Assembly: GCA_016808115.1 (NCBI GenBank)
Contig: JAEQBH010003871.1
Coordinates: 248,001 to 312,000, forward strand
Origin: Tetrastigma voinierianum
Taxonomy: Eukaryota > Streptophyta > Magnoliopsida > Vitales > Vitaceae
Direction: 5' to 3'
Length of the DNA stretch: 64,000 nt
How positions within the stretch are numbered: the first letter of the stretch is position 1; each line of letters opens with the position of its first letter. Position numbers and translations under genes: made by a program. Below the pieces are notes generated by a model. That model did no database searches and was not told where the DNA came from. It saw nothing but the letters and a program-made list of their open reading frames with translations. This document shows, one piece after another, positions 23,937 through 36,020 of this stretch.

Positions 23937-25144
23937 TAGGGTTGGCAATAGGGCGGGATTGGGATGGGTCACCCTTATTCCATTCCCATCCCAAAATTTA
24001 TGCTTCTTTCCCATACTTGTCCCGAACCCGAGACGGGGTGGGATCACGAATCCCAAACCCGTTGTGTGATTATCTATTAAATCCCGTCCCTGCCCCATCC
24101 CAAACCCGATTAAGGAGGTTTTCATGAAAAAACAAATTATTTCACTTTTTTTGCTTCTTCTAATCCAAACTACAATGAGAATTTTTCATACAACCCAAAC
24201 TGAAGCGAGAAATTTCAATGGAAAAAATAAATTCTTTCACTTTTTATTTTTTACAACCCAAACTGCAGTGACAAAAAGATTTCGGTTCCTTACAAATTGT
24301 TGCAAAATGTAGTTAAAAAAACTAAATTTTCTTCTCTAGTAGTACCTAAGAATCACATTGCAAATGGCATTCAAAGATTAAAAGAAATGTGACTTTTTGA
24401 GGAAAAAAAAAGGTATAAACCAAACAACTACAAATCAAGCATACACTTGCCAAATAAAAAATAAAAGGAGATTCTTTGCCCAGATTTCAAGATCATGAAC
24501 GCAGAGAAAGAAGCACTCGCCCCTTGGTTTAGTAGCATGCATTATGATGAAAACTATCTGGTACCAAAACAGATGTGTTACCCGAAAACCTGAAATATAA
24601 TATTCTCTAGGGCTTATGTTTCTTGAATCAAAGAAAGAAAAAAGAAACCAAAAACAAAAATATAAAAGAAGAAACCTTATTAAGAGGTTAAAGAAGACCC
24701 GATCTGAGATGGGGGATGAACACAATTAGGAGACAAACAGCATAGAGACGAGTTGATCTCAAATGAAGAGGTTGAGAACAAAGAGAGAAATAGAGGAGAG
24801 AAGAGAATGAGGGAAGAAAAGAGGAAGAAGACGAAGAGAAAGAGAACAGTTGAGAAAAATGGGGAAGATCAGGGAGAGATAGGGAGAAAGTGGAGAGGAG
24901 AATGAGGAAGAAGAGAGAGAGGAAATAGTGAACCCTAATCCCATAAATATCTTTTTATATATAAAGGGTAAAATGGTAAACTAATATTCGAGGTGGGGCG
25001 GGATAAATTCATATAAACCCGACCCCGTCTTGATACGGGTTTTACTTATAAATCCCATCCCCAACCCATTCCCGATTAATTACTCTCTAAACCCGTCCTA
25101 TTAGGGTTGGGTACTCGAAACTAATAGGTTGATTGCCATCCCTA
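23937..25144. mobile_element. Non-autonomous TIR element (hAT-like)
   Basis: Left end TAGGGTTGGCAAT...GGGCGGGATTGGGATGGG. The right end, read on the other strand, is TAGGGATGGCAATCAA...CGGGTTTAGAGAG. Both ends carry the AGGG.TGGCAAT terminal word followed by GGCGGG/CGGG-rich subterminal repeats typical of a plant family of short DNA transposons. The interior is AT-rich with a GA-rich stretch (24,760-24,930) and shows no transposase. A matching target-site duplication was not found next to the ends. Confidence 0.65.
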
Positions 25145-25663
25145 ACCCTAGGTTTTATAAGCAGTTTTACCAATAAATAAATAAATAAAAAGGAGTATTT
25201 AACCTTTCTATTATTTTCCAATTTCCTTTTTTTTTCCTAAAAATGCTTAGAATCATTCACTTTGGGGGGTGTTTAAGAAGATGATAAACACTGTTTAAAA
25301 AAAAATGAAAAAAAAGAAAGAGGAAGATGAACATATGCTCGTCACATTTCAACTTCAAAACTGTTCAAACATATGAACAAGAAGGACGATAAAGAAAGTC
25401 TAGAATTGGAAAATGAAAGAGACTTAGTCTACATGTTTATATGGTTATTTTTTAACACAACTCTCAAAAAACAAGTGAAAACAAAATATAAAACTAAAAG
25501 ATGTTACTTGAAAACCCCACGTTTTCTTTTTCTTCTTTTTCTCAGAACAAAAAAGAGAACAATTTGTAGTTGTCAATTGTGTGTTCCTAGTTTTTGTTCT
25601 AGAGAATAAAGAATTGTTCTAAAAAGCAAGAACTAAATAAGCTTTAAGAAGTTTCCACATGTT
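25145..25663. other. Flanking DNA between TIR element and LINE
   Basis: AT-rich, with poly(A)/poly(T) runs. No gene seen. It is the pre-insertion neighbour of the LINE, since the last 14 bases before the poly(T) are duplicated at 31,710. Confidence 0.5.
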
Positions 25664-25677
25664 TTTCATAAACTATT
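25664..25677. repeat. LINE target-site duplication, left copy
   Basis: TTTCATAAACTATT, identical to 31,710-31,723. It lies directly beside the poly(T) tract that is the LINE's poly(A) tail on the minus strand. Confidence 0.9.
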
Positions 25678-25949
25678 AATTTTTTTTTTTTTTGCAGGCA
25701 AGAAGTTAATTATATTGAAGAAACAGTAAGACCCAAGGGTATACAGGATGTATACAAGAGAAGCAAAGACTACCACCCACAAAATTGGGAAACTATAGGA
25801 TGCACATTAATAAATTCTATAGCAGGTATTGCCCCTTATTCAAGGCTTCCCTACAGTGATAGAGAAACGAAGGAGTGTTTAATTTTATATGAAGAGTAAG
25901 TGATTGTTAAACGCTACTCTATTTCTTTCCTTCCACACCGCCCAAAGTA

Positions 25950-28900
25950 GCTAGATAAAGCTGCCTTCCATAAATTTTCTGCCTTCTTTTCTTATGGTGT
26001 CGACAATCCCATCACTGGGGTCCTTAATTTGTAGTGGCAAACCCATTAGATTCTGACAGCAGCAGAGAGAGAGTTTAATCTCCGTGATTATAGGCGCTGC
26101 GTAAATAAGGATCAATTCTTTCCTCCTCCCTTTACACATTGGGCATCTGCTTGCAAGTCAAAACCCTTCTCTTGAATCGTCCCCAGTCACATTCCTTCCC
26201 ACCAAACCTCCCAAGTGAACATGCTTACTTTAGGAGGGACCCGACTGTTCCAAATGAGGCCTACCGGTAATTATCAATACGTGCATTTTCCATGTGCATA
26301 TAATTCGCTTTTCGATCAGAGTATCGGACCTTCTTATCCACATCCCATAAGATTTCATTCTCCACCCTTTCCTAATGACTGCTTCCATCGACAGAGCCGA
26401 TAGCCTTTGAGATCATCCAAATTTCTCCCAATCATTGAACGGTCTGAAGAACCTTAAATTCCACCCACCTTCACCCCTCAAAGACTCCACACTTCCCCTA
26501 TCATTTTTCCTTTTGATGCAGTAATTGCATAAAGGGTTGGGAATAGGTTGCAAAGTGGATTCTCCCCATTCCACTTATCTTCCCAAATCTTATTCGACCC
26601 CCATTACCCAGCACCAACTTGCAGTCATGTTTCATTTGTTGGCCTTCTTTCCTAATGTCCTTCCAAAGACCCACCCCAAAACTCCCCTTTGGCTCCTCTG
26701 AAAACCATTCCCTAACTTCTGCCACTACTTTAGCTTCGACGCTCATCCATTTGGGATTATCTTACGTGGGCGCCCCAATTCCATTAACCAAGTAGTGATT
26801 TGTTCGCATTTTCCAATTTCTCTTACTCCCAAATTTACCACTTTTTCGCTTTTGCAAACCGTAATTCCCAATTCACTAAATAAATTCCTCTTCCGTCCGT
26901 GTTTCCCCACTTAAAGGAAATCCCTTTGGATTTTTTCCAACCTTAACTTTACCCCTATAGGCATTCTGTACAATGACATTGTATAGATGGGCATATTAGA
27001 GAGTGTGCTCTTAATCAAAGTCAGTCTTCCCTTTTTTGATATGTATTGTCTTTTCCAAAGCGCTAGCTTTTTTTTTTTGAACCTTTCCTCTACCCCATCC
27101 CACACCTGAATTGATTTACGCTTCATTCCAAGGGGAAGGCTTAAGTAAGTGGTAGGCAAGTCTCCTTCCTATAACCCACCCGGCAACCAAATCTTCTAGT
27201 TCTCCATCATCCCTACCAAGCAGTGGATCGGGAAGCTCTTTCCGCAGATTTATTTTCGCACTGTAGATTGTTTCAAACCATAGCAAGACCCACCTAGATA
27301 AAGCATCAAGCCCCTCAAGGTCATCAAGAAAAGACTCTAAAATGTCATTCCCGCAAAACAACATGTGTGATATGCTCCTCTTCTCCGCTATTCGCACATT
27401 GAAACCAAATGTGAACCCCCATAAGGCACTTTATCTACTAGGTCGAGTTACTTCCATTCACGACAAAAGATATGGAGAAAGGGGGCCCTCGCTCAACCCC
27501 CTGGGGCTATTAAAACCTTCAAGGCTGCCATTGATTTTAAAACCAAAAAAGATGCTGTTGTTATGCATCGTTTAATCCATCTAATCCACTTTGTTCCAAA
27601 ACCCATTTTTCGTAGATCACCTTAAAATGCAGCCCAGCTTGACTGGGTCATATGCCTTTTCAATATCTAACTTGCACAACACGATATTTTCCTTCATTTT
27701 CAGCATTGTATCAATGACTTCGTTCGCCATCAAAGAAGCTTCCATGATATGCCTTCCTTCAACAAAAGCATTTTGAGCTTCATTTATCAACTTATGCATC
27801 GCCTTTTTTAGTATGTTAGCAAGGACCTTAGCTAAAATCTTGTACAAACTTCCCACCAAACTTATTGGCCTAAAGTCCTTGAAATCCTTTGGCCCCCCTT
27901 TTTTTCGGCACTAGCACCAGAAAAGTGGCATTAAGGTTTTTGACAAACTCACCCAAATCATGGAAGTCCTTAAAAAGCCTCATTATATCTTCCTTAACTA
28001 TATCCCAGCTAAATTGGCAAAAGGCCATCGTAAAGCCTTTCAGACCTGGACCCTTATCCTCATTGAGGTTTCTAAGAGCTGTGAAAACCTCTTCGATTAT
28101 GAAGGGGTTTTCTATTTTAGACGCCTCATCCTCATTAATACTTTGGAATGTTAGGCCATCTATATTTGCTCTCCATTCTCCTGTGTCCGTCAATAGTGAC
28201 TTGAAGGCCCTACAATCCCACGTTTTAAATCTGCATCCTCTGTTACCCAATTCTCATTTATCTTCATCTTAATTATATGGTTCCCTCTTCTGTGAGAGTT
28301 CACCATTATGTGGAAGAACCTAGTGTTTCTATCACATTCCTTAAACCAAATTTCCCTTGACTTTTGTCTCCAATGCACTCTTCCGGCTAAGGCCCAAATA
28401 TTGCTTAAAATCATTCACAAATTCTCTACCTTCAAATTTCTCTTCTTCCCTTAAAGTAAGAGGATTCCTTTCTTTTAAAGCATCCCAAGCTTTAACTTTC
28501 TTTAGTGCTTCCTTTTTTTCCACCTCTAGATTTCCAAAAGAGGTTTTGTTCCATATCTTTAGCCTAGTTTTCAAAGCCTTCAGCTTTTCTGTTAATACAA
28601 AGTTTCAAAGCCTTCAGCTTTTTTGTTAATACAAAGCTTCATGTGCCTCTCACCTCATAGCTCCTCCACCACTCCTCAACTAAAGTCCTGAGGCCTTCCT
28701 CCTTCAGCCACATATTCTCAAATCTAAAAGGTGAGGGTCCTTTTACAATGCACCTACCTCCCTCTAGTAGGATTGAGTGATGGTTTGAAAGAGGTCCACA
28801 AGAACTTTACTTCCAGACCACCAAACAAATGCTTCCCAATCACTAGATCGTAAACTCCGTCTCAACCTCGTCATTCGTCTATTGTTAAAGCCCCTTTCCA

Positions 28901-29441
28901 TGTGTATCAAGCCCACTAAGTGGAGTATCTTTGGGCCTTACCATCTATGATTTGCGAGAACTTTCTCATGACACTTGTTAATCTCCCCTCCCTATTCCTT
29001 TCATTAAGGAATCTAGAATAAGTCCCCACCTATGCACCAATGCACTTTGCCATCTTCCCCTCTAATAAAGACTCCAAATCCTCCCACAACTGAACTCTCT
29101 CCTCCCCTATTGTGGGCCCATAGACACTTGTGAGAATCCAACCATTGCTATCCTCACGCTTAATCGCAAGAGCGTGCATCGATTCCTCCTCCTTTCCGTG
29201 TTCGAAAATCTGTAGTCCCACATAATAAGGATTCTCCCCTCACAGTGCATCGACACTAGCCCACTTAATAAATCCTCCAACTCCTAGACTTCTCACCAGC
29301 TCACTTGAAGTCCCATTAAACTTAGTCTCTTGAAGGCATACTATATCCACCCTCTATGTTTTTATGAAGGCCTTTATTACTTTCCTTTTTTCTTGATTTT
29401 TAAACCCTCTAACATTCCATGAAAAGATTCGAACCTTCATT
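25950..29441 (-). pseudogene. LINE ORF2: endonuclease, reverse transcriptase, zf-RVT
   Basis: Starts with ATG at about 29,439 (MKVRIFSWNVRGFKNQEKRK), the usual endonuclease start, followed after a stop by DIVCLQETKFNG (about 29,310). The endonuclease continues at 29,030-29,221. RT follows: 27,870-28,250 (RNLNEDKGPGLKGFTMAF) and 27,617-27,859 (SLYKILAKVLANIL, AQNAFVEGR, CKLDIEKAYD). In the catalytic region (about 27,340-27,360) the expected FADD is replaced by FCGND, so the Asp pair is lost. Downstream are RWVLLWFE (about 27,290), YISKKGRLTLIKSTLSN (about 27,000) and the C-terminal zinc-finger/RVT region (26,100-26,230). Several frame changes occur. It is non-functional. Confidence 0.88.
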
Positions 29442-31510
29442 TATACTTCACTGTAATATCCCTCATCCCTCTCCCGACACTTTCCTTTTTAGACCTCTCA
29501 TTTTCCTGCACTATCCACTGTAGCTTTTTCATCTCTCTATCAAACTTCGTCATCCTTTGTACCTCCTTTCCTATCTCATCCAATCTTCTTCCACTTATTT
29601 TATGCATCAAAGCTAACACCTAGTTTTCATACCCTACTAGAGACATTCCTAAAAATTTGCTAAACCTCAGTAGACAACTCTTCTCCCAAGAAGTATGGGT
29701 GTTCTCCCCTTCTAGTGACTTTTTTTCCCTTACCCCATCCTCTATCACTACCACCTCCCCTCCTTTTGGTATAAGCTCTATTATTTCTCCCTCCGGTGGC
29801 AAGATCATTTTAGGGGTTTGAAATTCCCCCCTTTCTTCATAGATTTCATAACCCCCTCGACCAAAAAGCCCCTCCTCTTCGGGAGCTTGGTCAAAAAATG
29901 AAAGGGAAGAGGAATGAGGATAATGGGTCTCATCATTTACATACGTCTGCAGCTGCTCTTCCTTTTCATGCTGGATCTTCTCCACACCATTTTCCCGACA
30001 ATTCTCTTGCTCGATGCACCTCTAGCTTAAATCCCTCAATTTCGAAAGCACCTCGCCCTTTAAAACATTTTATGAGTCGATGTGTGCCGCACGGCTCTCA
30101 GCTCCTATACTTCCTTCGACCCCTCTTCTAGGCCCACAAGACTTGGCCTTTTTTTCCTTTGCCCATCTAATGTCTTTTTTTATCTTAAACCTAAAGATAG
30201 CTTAGCCCGCCAAGCTTTCTGCCCAAATGGTGTCACTGAATCCGTGACCGGGCTTAGCCCATGAGATGCACTAGCCCACCGCTGGCTCGGTCTGTGTGGG
30301 ACGGGGCTGCACTCCATGGTTCTTGTACCCCACAATTTTTCCCGAGAAGATAAGCCTGGTCTTCGCTAAACACTTCATTTCGAATGTGCGCGCCACCTTT
30401 CCTTCGTCCCACCACCCTTCCTTTCGTCCTTCCGTCTTTTCTTCCATCCCATCTATCCCTTATGCTATATGAACATTGTGCAAGAAGTTAGTATTTCGCT
30501 TGTCCTGGGCGCTGCGGTCGCTTCTTCACCCTTTCCTCCCTTCCCTCATACTGGATTTTTCTCGTCTCACGGGTATACTCGCACTCTTTTCGAGGAATTT
30601 CCCACTGCATCCTATCGTTTCTCCCTCCAACGCGAACGCTGGTCTCATTTCTCCATTTACCAAGATTCTTGCCCAAGCGACCTTAAACCTCAAATATGTT
30701 TCCTTGTCTATTACCACAAAACCCCCACAACTATCACCTATCTTTTTTAGGATCTCCTGCCTCCATAGATGCAAAGTGGGCATTCCCACCAATTCTTTAT
30801 CCACGCCTTCACTTCCTCCCGTTATTCGAAAGCAACCAACTTTCGGACTCTACCATTCGAGCTTTAAAGATCCACCCCTTAGCCATTTTCTCCCTGAATC
30901 CAGGGCCATTTTTTCTTCTTCCGGAAAATCAAATTCCATGAGAAACGTATCTCTGGGTTCACGGCTGCCACCATCAAACCACCCTTCTAATCCCTACGTT
31001 AGCTCTCGTGACCTACCTCCACTTCTCTCACCGTCTGGTGTTAGTCCCGGCATATTTTCTCAACTCCTACTAAACAATCTCGTAGAACCAGCCTTCCCGT
31101 AGACTTTCCCCCGTAGATCTATCCGTGACGACTGGATCTGGTCCCTTCCTTTATTTGTTATCTCAACAAAGTTGCTTCCATAACCACCACCCCCTCTCTT
31201 GATCCCTTCTCCTATATTCTCCTCCTTTAAGTTAGAAGAAGTTTCCTTTTCTTTTTCTACTTTCCTCCCTTCTTTCGTCCCTTTAATCCCTAGCTCTCTT
31301 AGTTTCTCAACCAACAAATGCCAGCCCCCAATCAATCCCCTCCCTTATGGTATAAATTTTTATGTTTTTTGCCCTCTCCATCTGTTATTAAGCACATCAA
31401 ATATTTACCTACTTCATTTTTGTTGTTCTCCACCCTATAATATCTACCTTTCTCCTTCCATGCAAAAAACCTTTATGTGTTGCCTCCTTCCTTGTAGCAC
31501 TGTTCAATAC
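29437..31510 (-). pseudogene. LINE ORF1 (DUF4283 nucleic-acid-binding protein)
   Basis: ORF1 proteins of plant L1 elements bind the element RNA. The minus-strand frames include GGWHLLVEKLRELGIKG (about 31,290-31,335), an MEFDFPEEEKMAL segment (about 30,920) and WRQEILKKIGDSCGGFVVID followed by LRFKVAWARILV (30,670-30,780), the DUF4283 signature. The tail is Glu/Lys-rich (29,620-29,985) and reaches the ORF2 start. Stops and frame changes split it into pieces. The 208-codon plus-strand frame at 30,476-31,102 is its antisense shadow. Confidence 0.8.
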
Positions 31511-31709
31511 ACTTGAGCAATGTACCAAGCCCTTATTCTCCAAATCTGATCTAGGTGACTACCCCTTTTCTTCTCTCTATTAAATACCCCTTTAGTGATC
31601 CTCCTATACCCTCAATTGAGATGTCAAAGGACTTTGATTCTATAAAGAACCACCTCTTTGCGCCTGTCATTTCAGAAGCTCATGGTATTGAGAACCACCT
31701 TCAGGCTTA

Positions 31710-31723
31710 TTTCATAAACTATT
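31710..31723. repeat. LINE target-site duplication, right copy
   Basis: TTTCATAAACTATT, identical to 25,664-25,677. It marks the 5' end of the LINE. Confidence 0.9.
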
Positions 31724-32372
31724 CTTAAGAAACTCAAGGATTATCAGAGAAGTCACTTGAAAACCCTAACCCACGCAAACCCCTTGCTCATTTTGGTTGG
31801 GGATTAAGTCGAAACAAATTAACTACTTGTTACAATGTTTCCAAATAAGCCTCGTGTTCCTGTGGTCAAAGCTTTCGCTTATTAAATTAGAATGTCACCA
31901 ACAGAAAAAAAAAAAAAAAAAAATCTTATTGAAGACATAACATTAATCCTATGGTTCTTCAATCCATCTTTCTATTCTACACCACAATTTCAAATTGCAA
32001 CATCTATTCTATTTTATGTATTCGCTTGGGATTATGTAACCTACATCCAAAGAATGTTGCAGCATAAGAACATAAGATGAGAAGAAATAATGTGAATTAT
32101 CGATGAGATTATTATCCAACCTGAGCTCCCATTAACTTAGCCTTCTTCATAGCCTTTCCATATTCCCATTATCAATGAAGCTTTAACTGCCCCAGAATGT
32201 TAATATTTACCTACCTTTCTCCTGTTACATTAGAATAAATGAGTTTCCACTCGCACACTAACAAACCGAAAAATCTTCAAGATGGAGTAACATCAAAATC
32301 TACCACTTGACTACATAATTCACTTCACAAATGGAATTCTAATGTCAATTCAACAAAATAGAGTCCCATTAC
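31724..32372. other. Intron or 3' flank of SLP copy 1
   Basis: No exon recognised. The part around 31,990-32,100 (CCACAATTTCAAATTG, ATGTATT.., TATGTAAC.TACATCCAA, GAATTATCGATGAGATTA.TATCCAA) matches 38,867-39,005. So this is the sequence downstream of the fifth-exon region in both SLP copies. A 20-bp poly(A) run lies at 31,901-31,921. Confidence 0.55.
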
Positions 32373-33300
32373 CCTCCGATTCAAGAATTTGAGCTCACTT
32401 TTTGTGTTCTACCTCCCTGGCATCTTCATAGCTTTCTTCACTCCTTCTAGAGGAGATATATCCTCTAAAGAAAAGAAAACAATGATGCAAATATGATTAC
32501 TGCTATGTGTGATATAACAATAAAAGTCCATAAAAATATTTGGATAAAAAGTTTCCTACTTATTTCATAGCAGAGACACTTTAACCCCCAATTTTTAAAC
32601 ATCCCTTAATGATACACCAAAACAATACAATCATTTTAAAAAATATGTATGTAATGATTAAAAAGGAAATGAGTAGAGTAATACATGTTTGAAATCGTAA
32701 TAAAATCAAATCTAAATTTTACCAAAATAAAGAACTAAATCTAACTGTTTCCATACATGTACAATAATTAAATGAATATAACAAGTATAAAAGAATTTTT
32801 TCCACCAATATTTTGTTGTTCTTGCAACTCACACTATCTTTTCATTGAGTGTGGCCCGTTCCTCAAATGTCTTGTCAAGGGTAATCTTCGGCTCACTTTG
32901 CATTTGTTAATTAGTGTGAAGGACATTGTATACCGGGATTCTCCACACCATAGGAGGCCAATTTAGCATCCAAAATCTACACAAAATAGTTAATAAATAG
33001 CTACTCCATTAAAACCAACTGCATACTCCAATGAGAAAAGATAGATTCAAACCGAATACCTTTACATAAAGCACGCCACTAATCATTATACTGACATTGT
33101 CCTTTGTAATCGCAGACTGACCCGAAATCGGAATTGCCTCTTCCTTGAGAGGATGCACATATGCAATCCGATCCACAAAAGGAATAATTAGGTAGACTGT
33201 AGTTGCCGCTCATCTACTTCCCAAAACGCTCAATTATATATGCCTTCTTCTCGAACTCCCCAGTTCATTGGAGGCTGGATTTCATAGCTTTAAATTTCGA
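32373..33300 (-). pseudogene. Stomatin-like protein (SLP) relic, copy 1
   Basis: Mitochondrial stomatin-like proteins are SPFH/Band 7 inner-membrane scaffolds. Four exon remnants occur in gene order on the minus strand. (a) About 33,060-33,290: YEIQPPMNWG, IERFGK, IPFVDRIAYVHPLKEEA, QSAITKDNVSIMISG, VLYVK, then donor GTATTCG. (b) 32,833-32,976: acceptor TGTGTAG, ILDAKLASYGVENP, then ITLDKTFEERATLNEKIV, donor GTGAGT. (c) About 32,566-32,613: NWGLKCLCYEI. (d) 32,373-32,464: acceptor CTTTAG, DISPLEGVKKAMKM, KFLNRR in place of ILESEG, donor GTAATG. Frameshifts and stops occur in a, b and d. The first exon and the C-terminal exons are missing. The copia element at 33,553 lies just upstream. Confidence 0.85.
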
Positions 33301-33552
33301 AACACAAACAAAAGACATTACATCTCAGCCAATTTTCTAAATGATCACACAAAAATAATGAAGCCAACTTTTGGGCTTCTTCCCTCTTCCCCAATAACTG
33401 AGTAGTGATTTTTTAACTAAGGAATAGAATAAGAAGCCAAATAATGTATAGATTTCTTCTCTATCAATATTTATAACAAGAACGCGGTAAGATCTCGACT
33501 AGAAACACTCTTCAAAATGCTCGTTTATCACTGCTTCCCTTTCGGCTAATAC
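33301..33552. other. Upstream flank of SLP copy 1
   Basis: No clear first exon of SLP can be read. The stretch ends at AATAC, the target site of the copia insertion. Confidence 0.4.
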
Positions 33553-33799
33553 TGTTAGGAAATTAACATAGAAAATCTTCCATTTATAGAAGACGTATTC
33601 TGTGCATAACAGTTTTCCTTGTATAACAGTTTTCCTTTTGTATTCCTAGATTGTAGTTAGATTGATTGGTGATTGCTTAATTATAGGAGAGACTAACGTA
33701 TAATTATAGGAGAGACTAACGTGTAACCTAAGTCTACCCTATAAATCCTTTCCCTGACATCAATGAAAAGTAATTCAAACCCACCTCTTTTCCTTTTCA
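33553..33799 (+). repeat. 5' LTR of the 33.5-kb copia element
   Basis: 247 bp, starts TGTTAGGAAATTAACATAG and ends CCTTTTCA. It shares long identical runs with the 3' LTR, including the first 43 bases and the stretch TGTATTCCTAGATTGTAGTT onward. A local duplication (ATTATAGGAGAGACTAACGT twice) distinguishes it from the 3' copy. A TATAAATCC box lies near its end. Confidence 0.95.
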
Positions 33800-33815
33800 T
33801 GGTATTAGAGCAGGA
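33800..33815 (+). other. Primer-binding site of the copia element
   Basis: TGGTATTAGAGCAGGA begins at the base after the 5' LTR. It matches the TGGTATCAGAGC complement of the initiator methionine tRNA 3' end with one change. Confidence 0.85.
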
Positions 33816-33879
33816 ACTAAAATCCTGACTCCATTGTAGCAAAGACTCTACCTTCAGAATCTCTAATCCTTCAGCCACC

Positions 33880-34960
33880 ATGAATGATTCTGGAACATCA
33901 AAATCAGACGCATCAAAGTCCGATCTCTCAAACCCTTATTTCACACACCACTCAGATAATCCAGGTTTGGTTTTGATTTCCAAACCCCTGAATGGAGATA
34001 ACTACTCAGCTTGGCGCAGAGCAATGACCTTGGTTTGAAATGCCAAGAATAAATTGGGTTTTGTCAATGGCACCATCAAGGCGCCTTCAGAAGAAACTCA
34101 TCCTGATGACTATGCAACTTGGTCACGCTACAATGATATGGTGCATTCCTGGATCATTAACACTCTCAATCCTGAAATTTCAGACTCTGTAATCTATTAT
34201 ACAACTGCTTATGAGGTTTGGGAAGATCTTCGTGAGCGATTCTCTCAAAGCAATGTACCGTGACATTTGAGATCCAATGTAGAAATTGCTTCACACGACA
34301 AGAGCAACTTTCTATCTCAATTTATTACACAAAACTCAAGAGCTTGTGGGATGAACTAGTTTCATACAATGATGCGTCAAGCGGTGCACAACAGTATCAA
34401 CAAAGATTGATGCACTTAATAGTTGAATGAATCATAACGGCAATTTGTACTTCTCATGAACTTTCTCCTTCAATCATCACACATTCCTTCAGGTGCCAAG
34501 AAGAAAAACAAAGGCTTCTAAGTGCGACACACACAACTGCAGATTCTAATTCTAGCGCTGCCATGGCCGTAAGGAGCAATAAGATGAAAAAAAAATTCCG
34601 CTGGGAATGTAAGGTCAGATCGTTCAGACCACTTCTATAGTGGTTCACAAGATTCACGAAGGTTTGATCAAAACAAACGCAGTTCAGGATCTTTCAGAGG
34701 GCGACCTTAGTGCGCCTATTGTGGGGACATAGGACACTTTGTTGAGAAATGTTATCAGTTGCATGGATATCCTCCAAGACACCCAAAGGCAAGAACATGT
34801 TCCATTTTTAACCGCCACAAGAATACTTCTGTGGCTAATCAAGTTTCTGATGGTGCAAACAAAGATGATGGGAAATTAGTGGTGACTAGAATATTAGAAG
34901 CACAACTTCAAAAGCTCTTGTCCCTTCTAAATGACAAAGTTGAAGGTACAAGTTCTTAAG
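33880..34960 (+). pseudogene. Copia gag remnant
   Basis: Starts at ATG 33,880 (MNDSGTSKSDASKSDLSN). It continues as LNGDNYSAWRRAMTLV, then an in-frame TGA, then KLGFVNGTIKAPSE and WIINTLNPEISDSVIYYTT (34,054-34,263), a standard gag core. After a frame change comes the zinc knuckle CAYCGDIGHFVEKC (34,711-34,758) with CX2CX4HX4C spacing intact. At least one nonsense codon and two or more frame changes disable it. Confidence 0.85.
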
Positions 34961-34986
34961 CAAATATAGCTATAGTAAAACCAGGT

Positions 34987-36020
34987 TTGTCTAAAATTTC
35001 TTCTCCTCACTGGATCATTGATAGCAGTGCAACAGATCATATCTCTTCACCTCCAAAGCTGTTCTTGCATGAAGATAAAAATATTTCATTGCCTCCGGTA
35101 TTGTTGCCTAGTGGAGAAAAGGCTAACATTGTCGCCAAGGGATCCTTGCCGCTAAACTCTATTTATTATATGCATGGGATGGCAGTGTGTACCTACATCT
35201 ACAAAGTCAATTTGACGTCACAGTCGGCCGACAAGAGACCCGAATTGTTCAATGACATTTTCCTCATTGGTAGTTTTGTAGGATGGTGGGCTGCAGCAAG
35301 GAGGAGCGATTGGTTTAGTAAGTAGCGTGATGATCAGGACATTTAGCGGCAAGTAATGTCATGGAAAATCAGGACCACTTCTCATTCATCACCAAACCGC
35401 AAACCAACTTGCAACCTCACCACCTCATCTACTGATCTATGGCATAGTCGTTTAGGGCATATTTCCCATTCTCGTCTAAGTTTCATTGCTAAGAACTTTT
35501 TAAAATTTTCAATTCAGTCTAATAACGCTTGCCTTATTTGTCCTTTGGCAAAGCAACATCGTTTACCTTTTGGTACTAGTGAAATCTCATCAAACCCCAT
35601 CATCTTATTCATCGCGACACTGGGGGTCGCTATAAATATTCTTCACTCTCTCGTGCACATTATTTCACTATTGTTGATGATTACATGCGCTTCACTTGAT
35701 TTTTCTCACATGAAGCATAAAGATGAAGCACAACTGATAAAACGCTTTAGTTATGTTTCCACTAATTTGAATCTGCACAAAATTTTTCAAGTGACAATGG
35801 TGGAGAATTCCTTTTCACTCCAATCCTTTTTCAAAGATAAGGTGTTCTTTCCTGCAAGACTTTGTGTTTACACGCCCCAACAAAATGGGGTGGTGGAACG
35901 CAAACACCGCCACATTTTACAAGTTGCACGAGCCTGCGCCCTCACCGCTGTCCATATCATAAACCGCTTACCTTCACCCATTCTCTCTTTCAAAACACCA
36001 TTCGAACGCCTTTACTAGAA
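34987..36020 (+). pseudogene. Copia protease and integrase remnant
   Basis: Protease: WIIDSSATDHIS (35,011-35,046); the usual DSGA active site reads DSSA. GAG-pre-integrase with HHCC zinc motif: LWHSRLGHISHSRL ... CLICPLAKQH (35,436-35,570). The integrase core begins near 35,610 with a frameshift (FTIVDDY in one frame, an unrelated frame in the other) and continues to TPQQNGVVERKHRH (about 35,870-35,910), which includes the catalytic Glu. It then reads INRLPSP up to a stop at 36,016. The reading frame is open over long stretches, so decay is moderate. Confidence 0.85.

Larger units (their letters stand above)
25678..31709 (-). mobile_element. Full-length L1-type LINE, inactive
   Basis: A non-LTR retrotransposon read right to left. 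It is bounded by a perfect 14-bp target-site duplication, TTTCATAAACTATT (25,664-25,677 and 31,710-31,723), and ends in a poly(A) tail (14 T on the plus strand at 25,680-25,693). The 3' end has the plant L1 phrase TTGTATACATCCTGTATACC. ORF1 (DUF4283) and ORF2 (endonuclease, RT, zf-RVT) are both recognisable but broken by stops and frameshifts. The intact TSD and tail indicate a complete insertion that decayed in place, not a 5'-truncated copy. Confidence 0.9.

Noticed and set aside
30476..31102. 208-codon plus-strand open frame, the second longest in the window
   Set aside because: It is antisense to the LINE ORF1 (DUF4283) region, is Ser/Pro/Leu-rich and matches nothing recognisable.
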